From assembly GCA_913061095.1 (NCBI GenBank), contig CAJXVM010000010.1:1-64000 (forward strand): a DNA stretch of 64,000 nucleotides. The letters run 5' to 3'. Source of the DNA: an uncultured Ignavibacteria bacterium. GTDB lineage: Bacteria > Bacteroidota > Ignavibacteria > SZUA-365. Numbering within the stretch: the stretch's first letter is position 1; each line of letters starts with the position of its first letter. Under the pieces are notes generated by a model. The model was given only the letters and a program-made list of their open reading frames with translations, ran no database searches and was not told where the DNA came from. The position numbers and the translations under genes were made by a program. This document shows, piece after piece, positions 54,020 through 62,827 of the stretch.

Positions 54020-55465
54020 ATGGCGGATTTTCGATTTCAGGGTGTTGTCCCCTCCGGGAAGATCATCACCGGGACCGTCAGTGCGAATAACGCGGCGGAA
54101 GCGAAGAAGAAAATCCAGGAACTCGCGAAGGGACGCTCGTTCCGGCTCGACAAACTGGAAAAGCGCACGCTGTTCATCTACAAGGCGCAGAAGGGGGAGA
54201 AGGTCATCGAGGGCGAGCAGAAGGCCTATTCCAAGGCCGAAGTGGAGAACGCCCTTTCATCGATGGGATACAAGGTCGTCTTTGTCCGCAAGAAGCTTGC
54301 CGTGCCCGTGGGGAAGCCGCCGATCGCGGACGTCATCACCTTCGTCCGTCTCAGTGCTGATCTCCTACGCGAGAAACTTCCGTTCAATGAAGTGTTGAAC
54401 CTGCTCTCAAACGATATTGACAACAAAGTGCTGCGTGAAACGCTCAAGGATATCAATACCGATCTGCGCAAGGGAGCCGAAAGTGAGCGTGTGTTCCTGA
54501 AGTACGAGCACGTTCTCGGCAAGTTCACTGCAAAGATGCTGGGACTTGCCTCGAAGAGCGGTGCCATGGCAGAGATGTACGACTCGACTGCCAAGTTTCT
54601 CGAACGCCGGCTCGAGTTCAAAAAGAGTATGAAAAGCGCCATGCTCATGCCCATGATCACGCTGGTGCTGCTTATCCTTGCGACAATTTTTTATGTCGCG
54701 TACATCTTCCCCGAAACTGCCCGCATGTTTATCAAGTACGGCATTGAACTTCCGCCAATGACGGAAGCGACGCTTGAGTTTTCAGACTGGATCGTCGCGA
54801 ATATTCTGTTCTTCATCATCGGGGGTGTCGGATTGGCTGCCGGTGTTTTCATCCTCTTTACGAATCAGCAGAGCCGGATTTGGGTGGATAAAGTATCCTT
54901 TCGCATCCCCGTCATGGGAGCGCTCATTCACAAAACCGCCATCGAGGTTTTCTGCCGCGTGTTCTACTCGCTGTACAGCGGTTCCGGCGAGAACATCGAC
55001 GTGATCAAGACCGCGGCCGAGGCCACGGGCAACAAGTATTTCGAATCTCAGATCAAGGACATTACGATTCCGATGATGCTCAAGCACGGAAAAGGATTGC
55101 ACGAGTCTTTCGAGGCCTCTGAGGTATTCACGAAAACCGCGTTGTCGCGCTTCCATGCCGGTGCGGAAACCGGTATGGTGCGCGAGACGTCGCTGCAGCT
55201 CGCAAACTATTATGAGCGCGAAACGACGTACAAACTGAAATCCGTCGTCGATTTCATGCAGCTCTGGGTCGCACTGATCATCATGATCGTCATGACGGCC
55301 ATCACCATCGTGTCGTCGGAAACGGCAGTCATCAAGCCGAAATCGGCACCGGGACTGGGCGAAATCATCCCGCAGCTTCTGTTTGTCTCATCACCATTCA
55401 TTCATCAGATCAAAAACGTTATTCATGGATGCCGCAGCTTCCTTGCTCGAAAGAAAGATCGATAA
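54020..55465 (+). CDS. pilC: PilC/GspF-family inner-membrane assembly protein
   Basis: The 481-residue protein starts at the ATG at 54020 with GGAAGG upstream, beginning MADFRFQGVVPSGKIITGTV; an upstream in-frame ATG at 53945 is less likely. Two T2SF domains (about residues 115-235 and 315-440) each carry the helical pattern seen in FRLSADLLREKLPFNEVLNLL and EVFCRVFYSLYSGSGENIDVIKTA. Three to four membrane helices are visible (MPMITLVLLILATIFYVAYIF, IVANILFFIIGGVGLAAGVFI, LWVALIIMIVMTAITIV). It is the platform protein that links ATPase motion to pilin movement. Its end overlaps the ATPase gene by 41 bases. Confidence 0.9.
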   Translation: MADFRFQGVVPSGKIITGTVSANNAAEAKKKIQELAKGRSFRLDKLEKRTLFIYKAQKGEKVIEGEQKAYSKAEVENALSSMGYKVVFVRKKLAVPVGKPPIADVITFVRLSADLLREKLPFNEVLNLLSNDIDNKVLRETLKDINTDLRKGAESERVFLKYEHVLGKFTAKMLGLASKSGAMAEMYDSTAKFLERRLEFKKSMKSAMLMPMITLVLLILATIFYVAYIFPETARMFIKYGIELPPMTEATLEFSDWIVANILFFIIGGVGLAAGVFILFTNQQSRIWVDKVSFRIPVMGALIHKTAIEVFCRVFYSLYSGSGENIDVIKTAAEATGNKYFESQIKDITIPMMLKHGKGLHESFEASEVFTKTALSRFHAGAETGMVRETSLQLANYYERETTYKLKSVVDFMQLWVALIIMIVMTAITIVSSETAVIKPKSAPGLGEIIPQLLFVSSPFIHQIKNVIHGCRSFLARKKDR

Positions 55466-57218
55466 GGTCGGCGTAGCCCTTCTGCACAAGGGGATTGTCG
55501 ACCGGGAAACGATCTCGAAGGCGATCTCCACGAAGGAGAAGGAAGCCGGCCGGCGTCACCGCAGTCTCGCGGAAATCCTCGTAGACGAATACAGTCTCGA
55601 CCACCACACGGTGTTCTCCGAGGTCGCACGGATCTACGCCTTCAAGACGATGAAAATCGACGAGGCGATGACCGAGCGGCGCGTCAACCTCATCCGGCAG
55701 ATGGTCGAGTCGCTTACGGCGGAACAGCGCAGCGTGCTATTCAAGGCGCGCACGCTTCCCCTGCAGTTCGATGCGCGGACGCCGGACAAGCTCATACTCG
55801 TTTCGGCCATCCCGATACACCGGGAGATCCCCCGGATCGCCAACTTCTTCCGTGCGCTCAAGTACGAAGTCTACTACGCGGAACAGAAGCAACTCAATCC
55901 GCATATCGACAACCTTCTCCAGGCCGACAACGAATTCCTCGAGAGTATCAAGGAGATGGAAGGCGAGCTCGAGGAAGGAAGTCTCGATTCGGGGATCGAC
56001 GAAGCGGAACTCGACCAGGAAATCAACAAGTCGATGCTCGTCAACCTCTTTGAGGGCTGCCTCGTGGAGGCGGTGCGTCAGGGTGTCAGTGACGTGCATA
56101 TTTTTCCGACGACACGGACCGTAACGGAATTCCATTTCCGAGTCGACGGAAAGCTGTCGATGTGGAACAAGGTGGAAGGCACGCGTCCCGAAGCCGTGCT
56201 CGCCGTGGTGAAAGACCGCAGCATGAACATTGACCGCTTCGAGCGCGACGCGGCACAGGACGGGTTCATCCAGCGTACGATCGACAATACCGTGATCCGC
56301 TTTCGTGTGTCAGTGCTTCCGATCGCCGGCAGTGAATATCAGCAGAAATTCGAAAGCATCGTCATCCGCATCCTTGACAGCCGCAAGGTGATCAAGGATA
56401 TCGCGAAAATCGGTTTTCAGAAAAAAGCCTACGAGTGGTTCCAGGACTCCATCACAAAACCGCAGGGCATGGTCATTCTCACCGGTCCGACGGGAAGCGG
56501 AAAAAGCACGACACTCGTCGCGGCACTCTATTCGGTGATTACACCGCAGGTGAACGTCCTCACCGTGGAGGATCCGGTCGAGTATGTCATCGACGGCGCG
56601 CGGCAGATCAAGATTTCACACAAGGTGAATTTTGAACAGGCCATCAGAGCGATTCTGCGTCATGATCCCGACATCGTCATGGTCGGTGAGATGCGCGACA
56701 AGACCACGGCCGACATCGCCATCAAGCTTGCGAACACCGGTCACCTGACGTTTTCCACGCTCCATACGAACGATGCACCGAGCGCGGTGACGCGCCTGTT
56801 CAAAATGGGAATCGAACCCTTCCTCATCGCATACGCGATCAATCTGGTCGTTGCCCAGCGTCTGCTCCGCAGGCTGTGCAATGCGTGCAAGCGGCCGGTG
56901 AAGGATTTGAATATGGACCAGCTGCATGCCGTGGGTTTCACCGATGAAGAAATCGAAGAAACGACCTTTTACGAGCCGGTCGGCTGCTCGAAGTGCGTGA
57001 AAGGATTCAAAGGGCGTGCGGCGATCCACGAGGCGCTGTACTTCTCGAAAGCCGTGCGCAAGGCCATTTTTGAATCCGGGGACGACATCGACGAGGATGA
57101 GATCCGTCAGATCGCAATCAGTGAGGGGATGCTGACGCTGCGCGCCTCGGCACGGGAGCGTGTCAAGGAAGGTGTGAGCTGCGTTTCGGAAGTCATTGCA
57201 GCGACGATGTCGGATTGA
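55425..57218 (+). CDS. pilB: PilB/GspE-family assembly ATPase
   Basis: The 597-residue ATPase starts at the ATG at 55425, inside the end of pilC, and begins with an MshEN-type N-terminal domain (RKIDKVGVALLHKGIVDRETI through LAEILVDEYSLDHH). The core shows Walker A GPTGSGKST (354-362), the Asp box TVEDPVEY, Walker B DIVMVGEMRDKTTAD, the His box STLHTNDAPSA and a zinc-binding four-cysteine site (Cys485, 488, 521, 524). All catalytic motifs are intact, so it should power pilus extension or pseudopilus assembly. Confidence 0.95.
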   Translation: MDAAASLLERKIDKVGVALLHKGIVDRETISKAISTKEKEAGRRHRSLAEILVDEYSLDHHTVFSEVARIYAFKTMKIDEAMTERRVNLIRQMVESLTAEQRSVLFKARTLPLQFDARTPDKLILVSAIPIHREIPRIANFFRALKYEVYYAEQKQLNPHIDNLLQADNEFLESIKEMEGELEEGSLDSGIDEAELDQEINKSMLVNLFEGCLVEAVRQGVSDVHIFPTTRTVTEFHFRVDGKLSMWNKVEGTRPEAVLAVVKDRSMNIDRFERDAAQDGFIQRTIDNTVIRFRVSVLPIAGSEYQQKFESIVIRILDSRKVIKDIAKIGFQKKAYEWFQDSITKPQGMVILTGPTGSGKSTTLVAALYSVITPQVNVLTVEDPVEYVIDGARQIKISHKVNFEQAIRAILRHDPDIVMVGEMRDKTTADIAIKLANTGHLTFSTLHTNDAPSAVTRLFKMGIEPFLIAYAINLVVAQRLLRRLCNACKRPVKDLNMDQLHAVGFTDEEIEETTFYEPVGCSKCVKGFKGRAAIHEALYFSKAVRKAIFESGDDIDEDEIRQIAISEGMLTLRASARERVKEGVSCVSEVIAATMSD

Positions 57219-57279
57219 CAGCGGACGTGACTGGGCGTGATCATATCGAAATGAACTCCATTATCTGCAGAGGCAGGAC

Positions 57280-57801
57280 ATGAATACAGGACAGATGGCA
57301 CTGACAATCGGGGCGTTCATGCTGCTGGGAATGGTGATGCTGAATTTTCGCGGACTCAATTTCCAGAATGAAGATGTTCTGGATAACAACGAGTATACGC
57401 AGAAAGCCGTCGCCATCGGCCGGTCCCTCATGGATGAGATACAGGGCAAGCCGTTTGATGCCGTCTACAACTGGAAAGGCATCGTCAAGCTGGAAGATCT
57501 GACAGCCTGCGGACCGGGTTCGGCGGAGTCCTATCATGGAAGCACGCCATTCAACGACATCGATGATTTCCATCGTCAGGTATTCACCAGTCCGGCACCG
57601 GGGAGCACACCGGGCGATGAAACCCCTCAGTGCCTTCATGACACATGGGGCTACACCGTGCGTTGTGCCGTCACATACGTCCGTGATGATGACCCCACGC
57701 AGGCCGTATGGTACCGCACATGGTCAAAGCTCGTGATCCTGGAAATCACAAATCAATTTTCCGAAGACACTTTACGCATGCAATATCTCGCAACACATTA
57801 A
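57280..57801 (+). CDS. Minor-pilin-like protein A
   Basis: The 173-residue protein begins MNTGQMALTIGAFMLLGMVML, a single hydrophobic N-terminal helix like that of minor pilins, then a soluble domain with three cysteines (ACGPGSAE, PQCLHDTW, VRCAVTYV). If the Gly at position 4 were the cleavage site, the leader would be four residues and the mature start Gln rather than the usual Phe/Met, with no Glu5. AGAGGCAGGA precedes the ATG. It is the first of three small pilin-like genes between the two ATPase genes. Confidence 0.7.
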   Translation: MNTGQMALTIGAFMLLGMVMLNFRGLNFQNEDVLDNNEYTQKAVAIGRSLMDEIQGKPFDAVYNWKGIVKLEDLTACGPGSAESYHGSTPFNDIDDFHRQVFTSPAPGSTPGDETPQCLHDTWGYTVRCAVTYVRDDDPTQAVWYRTWSKLVILEITNQFSEDTLRMQYLATH

Positions 57802-57813
57802 AGAGAGAGCGCC

Positions 57814-58452
57814 ATGAGCAGCTATCTTGACATCGTCGGTTCCGTCATCATCGCCGGGATGATCATCCTGAATTTCGCCGTGTTCATGGGCGAACGACAG
57901 GAGTCGCAGATCGAATCCACGAACAAGGTGACGGCACAGACAGAAATGAGCGACATCACGCAGACACTGCGGCATGACCTCCGCAAGCTCGGCTACGGCT
58001 GTGATTCGCTTCCGATCATCAATGCATCGCCCCGTCAGCTTGTATTCCGTGCAGATCTGGATAACGACGGAAAGATCGACACTGTCGGATACGCCTTTGA
58101 CGATGTTGTTGACGGAGCCACACTCGCATCAGTGACGACAAAAACCACAACACTGCAGTCCGAAGTGACAACGAGTGAATATTCCACCGAAACACTGAAA
58201 GTTTCGACTCTCGGCTATTCGCTGCACCGTGTCGTCAACGGTCAGGTATTCGAAGGTGGTGATTCAGACATGACAGGATTTCATTTCAGGTATTACACAA
58301 CGAATTCCTACGGCACGCTGATCGAAACGACAACGGTCGGAGACATCCGGGCAATCGGTGTCGTGCTGCGTCTGCGCAGCAAAATGAAGCAGGATGGCGA
58401 ATACAAGTATTCGCTGAACGAATTCACCGTTTCGCCGAAGAATCTCATTTAA
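57814..58452 (+). CDS. Minor-pilin-like protein B (PilW-like layout)
   Basis: The 212-residue protein begins MSSYLDIVGSVIIAGMIILNF, a hydrophobic helix. The following region (MSDITQTLRHDLRKLGYG) and the C-terminal beta-rich half (PRQLVFRADLDNDGKIDTVGYAF, GFHFRYYTTNSYG, IGVVLRLRSKM) closely follow the PilW/GspJ minor-pseudopilin pattern of an early amphipathic helix and a beta-sheet domain. It lacks a typical leader peptide and Glu5. GAGAGAG precedes the ATG. It probably forms part of the tip or priming complex. Confidence 0.75.
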   Translation: MSSYLDIVGSVIIAGMIILNFAVFMGERQESQIESTNKVTAQTEMSDITQTLRHDLRKLGYGCDSLPIINASPRQLVFRADLDNDGKIDTVGYAFDDVVDGATLASVTTKTTTLQSEVTTSEYSTETLKVSTLGYSLHRVVNGQVFEGGDSDMTGFHFRYYTTNSYGTLIETTTVGDIRAIGVVLRLRSKMKQDGEYKYSLNEFTVSPKNLI

Positions 58453-58467
58453 TCCCGGAGGACGATC

Positions 58468-59496
58468 ATGGGCCAACAGTCACTGATCATTGTATTGATG
58501 TCATCGCTTTTGCTCTCGATTTCCGTCCTCGGGATGATGGGCATGTGGAACTGGTCGACGGAAACCACTGCCACACTGTTTGAGCGCGAGCAGGCACTGA
58601 ATATTTCCCGCAGCGGCGTCAACAAGGCGGTGTCCATCCTCAGAAAGAAGAAGGTCTGGCGCACCGGATTCACCGGTCTGCGCGTGGCCGGCGGTTCGGT
58701 CGATGTCGCCGTCCGTGATCTCGGACCGGACACCGTCCGCATCACCTCTGTGGGCACCATCAACGGCGTGAGTCACCAGTCGATCGTAGAGGCAAAGCTC
58801 AGCTCCATTTTCCCGACGGTTGAAAGTGCGCTGACCGTGTTCGGCGACTCCGTCGAGATCGCAAACATCGGCAAGTCATTCGATGTGGACGGACGCGACT
58901 GGCTTCCCGGTGGGAAGGTGCTGGGATCGTACCCTCCGGTAAACGGCATTGGCGTGCAGTCCGCAAAGATTGTCGAGGATATCAAAAAGAACATGGATCC
59001 GAAGGTCTACGAGAATGTTAAAGGTGCGGGAGGCGAGCCGTCCGTCGGATCATTCGGGAACGTGGATCTTGCGACACTGCACAAATTCTATAAGGACAGG
59101 GCGACACAGACACTTCCTGCCGGCACGTACAGCTATAACGGCGTCTTCGGCTCCATGGCGGATCCTGAAATCGTCTACGTTCCCGGCGATCTCATCTGGA
59201 AAGGAACGATCGCGGGTGCCGGTATTCTCGTTGTGGACGGTTCCCTCAAACTGCAGGGGAATATCGAATGGGAAGGCATCGTGCTCTCCCTCAGCGGAGA
59301 TGTCGATATTGAAATCGGAGGGACTGGAAATCCGCATATCCATGGAACGGTCTGGGTCGGAAATACCTCGTCAACCGGTATCACCAATGTGAACATCACC
59401 GGCAACCCGTCCATCAAATACAGCTATCTCACGTTAATGACCGTGCTGGGCAATCTCGGTCTGCTGGATGTTGAGATCTACAAGTATTACGAATAA
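58468..59496 (+). CDS. Minor-pilin-like protein C (PilX/GspK-like)
   Basis: The 342-residue protein begins MGQQSLIIVLMSSLLLSISVL, again with an MG-Q-Q start and a single hydrophobic helix, then an amphipathic helix (REQALNISRSGVNKAVSIL), a domain with IRITSVGTINGVSHQSIVEAKLS, and a C-terminal repetitive beta-rich part (GDLIWKGTIAGAGILVVDGSLKL, GNIEWEGIVLSLSGDVDIEIGG) reminiscent of a beta-helix. The N-terminal layout fits PilX/GspK-type minor pilins. GGAGG precedes the ATG. There is no Glu5. Confidence 0.75.
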   Translation: MGQQSLIIVLMSSLLLSISVLGMMGMWNWSTETTATLFEREQALNISRSGVNKAVSILRKKKVWRTGFTGLRVAGGSVDVAVRDLGPDTVRITSVGTINGVSHQSIVEAKLSSIFPTVESALTVFGDSVEIANIGKSFDVDGRDWLPGGKVLGSYPPVNGIGVQSAKIVEDIKKNMDPKVYENVKGAGGEPSVGSFGNVDLATLHKFYKDRATQTLPAGTYSYNGVFGSMADPEIVYVPGDLIWKGTIAGAGILVVDGSLKLQGNIEWEGIVLSLSGDVDIEIGGTGNPHIHGTVWVGNTSSTGITNVNITGNPSIKYSYLTLMTVLGNLGLLDVEIYKYYE

Positions 59497-59543
59497 GAAC
59501 TGGGGCGACGGCTTAGGATACGGCTGGCGTCAGTTGAGAAATA

Positions 59544-59710
59544 TGAAAAACGTGCCGAAAATATTTTTACGATTTTTCCGAACTGTGCTTCCCCTCGTGG
59601 AATTAAATGATTATATTTCAACGAGTCCTGATCAAAACATCAAGCACAGGTTGAGAAAACGGCACGGAACTGCAAATGAATCTGTGAATATTGGAAGAAC
59701 AGCATCATGA
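59544..59710 (+). CDS. Possible small basic ORF before the PilT-like gene
   Basis: The 55-codon frame encodes a basic protein (start MKNVPKIFLRFFRTVLPLVE). Its TGA (59708-59710) overlaps the next gene's ATG (59707-59709) as ATGA, suggesting coupling. The stretch is more AT-rich than its neighbours and no close family is known. A GAGA element lies upstream, but the ribosome-binding site is weak. It may be only intergenic sequence. The remaining bases 59497-59543 show nothing. Confidence 0.3.
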
Positions 59711-61026
59711 GTCAGGATCCCGTTACCACCGCGCCGAAAACCTCCGCAGCAAGGGGGGCGTCTCCTCGTGCCGCTGAGGCGCCTGTGATACCGGAACGGC
59801 TTGTCGCCAACGCCATGAAAGTGCTTGATTTCGTGGTCAAGGACATGCCTCCGCATTACTTCGGTACGGAGAAGCAGGAGTTCATCGCAAAGCGTCTTGG
59901 TACACTCGACGACAAAGCCATCCAGGTGCTCCGCATGTTTTACGAACGCATTCTCCATCGGATGCGCGAACTCGACGCTTCCGATATTGACGTCGGAAGT
60001 TTTGGGACGCGCGGAGAGATCTGGTTCCGGGTGCACGGGAACAAACTTCCCCAGAAAAACCTGCCAAAGCTCGAGTCTCCGTTCTGTGATGTGCTCATTC
60101 AGTCGCTTGTCATGCCGCGACAGCGCCAGGTTCTCATCGATAAACGCAGTCTCGATTTTTCCTATCATGTGGAGGAGGATGGGGAGCGGTATCGGTATCG
60201 CGGAACCGCGTATTTCGACCTTGATGCAGTCGGCATGAACATGCGCGCCATCACGGCAAAGATTCGTCCCTACAGCAGTTATCAGTTCCATCCCAACATC
60301 ACGAACATCGTGAACCTGAAGCACACGAAGGAAGGACTGATTCTTGTGACGGGAATTACAGGCTCCGGAAAGAGCACCACGCTCGACGCAATCATCGATG
60401 CAAACAACAATTCCGTCGATGCGCATATCATCCTGATCGGGGCGCCGATCGAGTACGTACATTCACCCGAACGCTCTGTCATCCGGCATCGCGAGGTGGG
60501 GCGTGACGTGCTGTCGTTCAAGGATGGCACCGTTCAGGCGCTGCGCCAGGATCCCGATGTCGTCGTGATCGGTGAGATGCGCGATCCGGAGACCATTATG
60601 GCGGCGCTTGAGATTACCGATTCCGGTCACAAGGTCTTTTCCACGCTGCATACATCATCTGCTGTCGAGAGTCTCGATCGCATCATCGGCGAAGTGCCGC
60701 CTGTCGAGGCCGACCGCGTGCGCAACCGGCTCGCGGACGTGCTGAAGCTCGTCATCTCCCAGAAGCTCGTCCCGACCCTCGATAAGAAGCGGGTGCTTGC
60801 GAAAGAAGTCCTTATTGTCACCCCCTCTGTGCGCGCGGCGATCAAGAACGGCAACACCGGCGAGATCTATCAGATGATTACTGAAGGCGGACAGCTGGGT
60901 ATGATCACGATGGAGCAGGATCTGTACCGCCTGTTCCGCAACAATGTCATCAGTATCGATGAAGCAATAAACTATGCGAACAACAAAAAACGGATCAGGC
61001 AGCTGATCAACAAGCAGCTCAATTGA
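59707..61026 (+). CDS. pilT: PilT-like ATPase with altered Asp box
   Basis: The 439-residue ATPase of the secretion-ATPase family is PilT-like in its core: RSLDFSYHVE and YRGTAYFDLDAVGMNMRAI (PAS-like N-domain), Walker A GITGSGKST (residues 216-224), Walker B DVVVIGEMRDPETI and His box STLHTSSAVES. The Asp box reads LIGAPIEYVH instead of the usual TIEDPIEFVH, losing the first Glu and the Asp; the Pro-Ile-Glu part remains. An extra 60-residue N-terminal extension precedes the core. It may drive retraction or be partly inactive. Confidence 0.9.
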   Translation: MSQDPVTTAPKTSAARGASPRAAEAPVIPERLVANAMKVLDFVVKDMPPHYFGTEKQEFIAKRLGTLDDKAIQVLRMFYERILHRMRELDASDIDVGSFGTRGEIWFRVHGNKLPQKNLPKLESPFCDVLIQSLVMPRQRQVLIDKRSLDFSYHVEEDGERYRYRGTAYFDLDAVGMNMRAITAKIRPYSSYQFHPNITNIVNLKHTKEGLILVTGITGSGKSTTLDAIIDANNNSVDAHIILIGAPIEYVHSPERSVIRHREVGRDVLSFKDGTVQALRQDPDVVVIGEMRDPETIMAALEITDSGHKVFSTLHTSSAVESLDRIIGEVPPVEADRVRNRLADVLKLVISQKLVPTLDKKRVLAKEVLIVTPSVRAAIKNGNTGEIYQMITEGGQLGMITMEQDLYRLFRNNVISIDEAINYANNKKRIRQLINKQLN

Positions 61027-61048
61027 TCTGCGCCTGCCGAGTCTGCCT

Positions 61049-62815
61049 ATGAGTACTCCGGTACGACCACAACAAATCTGTATTGGCCTCTCCATCGAAG
61101 GAGCCATGCTGCGCCTGGCCGCTCTCGGAAGGACAGGGAACCGGCTCAGCGTGCTCGACCTGGCTTCCATGCCCCTCCCGGTAAAACAGTTCGCGGGCGG
61201 TTCGTTGGATGAAGAGGAACAGAAATCCGATAATCCCTTCGATGATTCAGCCGCTGCGGCACCCGAGACGGAAGGTGATGCGGATTCCAACCTCGATCTG
61301 GGATCCATTCGGGAATTCGTTGCGACACATTACCTGCCGGGCGCATCCATTTCGCTTGGTTTTGAAGTCCCGTATGTGCGGACGTTCCTCCTTCCCGTCG
61401 ACAAAAAGGACACTCCGTCGAAAATTCGCACGAAGGTTGTCGAAGAAGTCGGAAAATCCCTCAATCTTGAACTTGCCAAACACGCTGTCTCCCTGACGAA
61501 GGCGAGCGACAAGCAGGTACTTGCCATCGCGCGTGTCGAGGAGCCGCCGCTCATCGACATCTGCGCCTCTCCGCAGGGCGGAGACCGACGTGCGCCGCGA
61601 ATCAATTTTGTGACGAGCAACGAGATTGCCCTGATCAATCTCGTTCGTGTGCATTTCCGCGCGGAACCGGAAGACCTCGTGCATGTTATTCACGTCGATG
61701 ACGATGTGACGCACTTCTTCGTCATGCGCGGACACGACATCGAGTACATTGCGCCGTCGATTCAGCAGGGCGCGCATGACGCGCATCTTGTGTCGACGCT
61801 CTACAACCGCATCGAACTGACCGCCGAAAGTGCCGGATATCTCAACCCCGACCGCGTGGTGCTCAGTGGAAAGGCCGAGGAGATCGGGCTGAAAGAGGAG
61901 ATCCTCGAAAACAATCCCGAAGTGGTGTTTCACTCGCTGAAGAAACTCCGTGTCGGACATTCCGACGACAAGGATATCCTTCGCGACATGAACAACTATC
62001 TCGTGCCCATTTCGCTTGCCTGGCAGGAATTGCAGCCGCGTAATGAACATTTTTACCGCGTCGACGTTCTCCCGGCGAAGGTGCGCGAGGAGCAGAAGCG
62101 CTTCAAACTCGCATGGCATGGCTATCTGCTCCTGCTGCTCCTTTTTGTGATCGTGACCGTGCTGACTGTCATGGGGCTGCAGCGTCAAGCCGAGATCGGC
62201 ACGCTTTCATCAGCACTGGCATTCGATCGCAAGCAGATCGAGGAGCAGCGAATCATTGTCGATCAGATCAATGAGCTTGAAACGCGCTCCACCGCGATCC
62301 GAAATGCCACAACGACTCTTGATACGCTGTTGCTGAATTCGGAACTGTGGACGGAGACGCTCGATACGCTCGCGGTCAGTGCGGGCGCTCTTCGAGATAC
62401 CTGGGTCAGCGAGATGAAAATGGATCAGGATGGTGCGATCACTGTTACCGGATATTCAATGAAACGATCCAGCATCCCGACCTTTTCCGATGCGATCGGT
62501 ACTACGATGCTTCGGGAAATCACTGTGCAGGAAATCGGGGAGGCAAAAGTGTTTCGGTATGATGTCCGCCTGCAGCCCGACAGCCTTTATCCGTACAGCA
62601 ACTCACGTGCGGCACGCTGGCATGATTCCGTCTCAACGGCCCTCGGCAGTATGGCGGAAGAAACGGCTCCGCAAAGCGGTGTTCGACAGTCCGCTCAAAC
62701 CGCCTCTCCGCAGTCGGAGGGAACGCCGCCCGTGAATTCACCCGCCGAGGAAATCCCGCCCACGGAAGTCCCGCCGGACCGCGAAGCGCCGCCGCCGGAA
62801 CCAGAGATCAGGTAG
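61049..62815 (+). CDS. PilM-PilN fusion-like inner-membrane scaffold protein
   Basis: The 588-residue protein has an N-terminal actin-like PilM half (QQICIGLSIEGAMLRLAAL, VPYVRTFLLPVDKKD, NPDRVVLSGKAEEIG) with an acidic insert (about residues 55-85), then one membrane helix (YLLLLLLFVIVTVLTVMGL, about 355-375) and a PilN-type periplasmic part with the helix-rich region following the membrane span and a beta domain. The C-terminal 75 residues are Pro/Glu-rich and probably disordered. In most pilus systems PilM and PilN are separate and bind tightly; here they appear as one chain. Confidence 0.8.
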   Translation: MSTPVRPQQICIGLSIEGAMLRLAALGRTGNRLSVLDLASMPLPVKQFAGGSLDEEEQKSDNPFDDSAAAAPETEGDADSNLDLGSIREFVATHYLPGASISLGFEVPYVRTFLLPVDKKDTPSKIRTKVVEEVGKSLNLELAKHAVSLTKASDKQVLAIARVEEPPLIDICASPQGGDRRAPRINFVTSNEIALINLVRVHFRAEPEDLVHVIHVDDDVTHFFVMRGHDIEYIAPSIQQGAHDAHLVSTLYNRIELTAESAGYLNPDRVVLSGKAEEIGLKEEILENNPEVVFHSLKKLRVGHSDDKDILRDMNNYLVPISLAWQELQPRNEHFYRVDVLPAKVREEQKRFKLAWHGYLLLLLLFVIVTVLTVMGLQRQAEIGTLSSALAFDRKQIEEQRIIVDQINELETRSTAIRNATTTLDTLLLNSELWTETLDTLAVSAGALRDTWVSEMKMDQDGAITVTGYSMKRSSIPTFSDAIGTTMLREITVQEIGEAKVFRYDVRLQPDSLYPYSNSRAARWHDSVSTALGSMAEETAPQSGVRQSAQTASPQSEGTPPVNSPAEEIPPTEVPPDREAPPPEPEIR

Positions 62816-62827
62816 AGGAGAGATATT

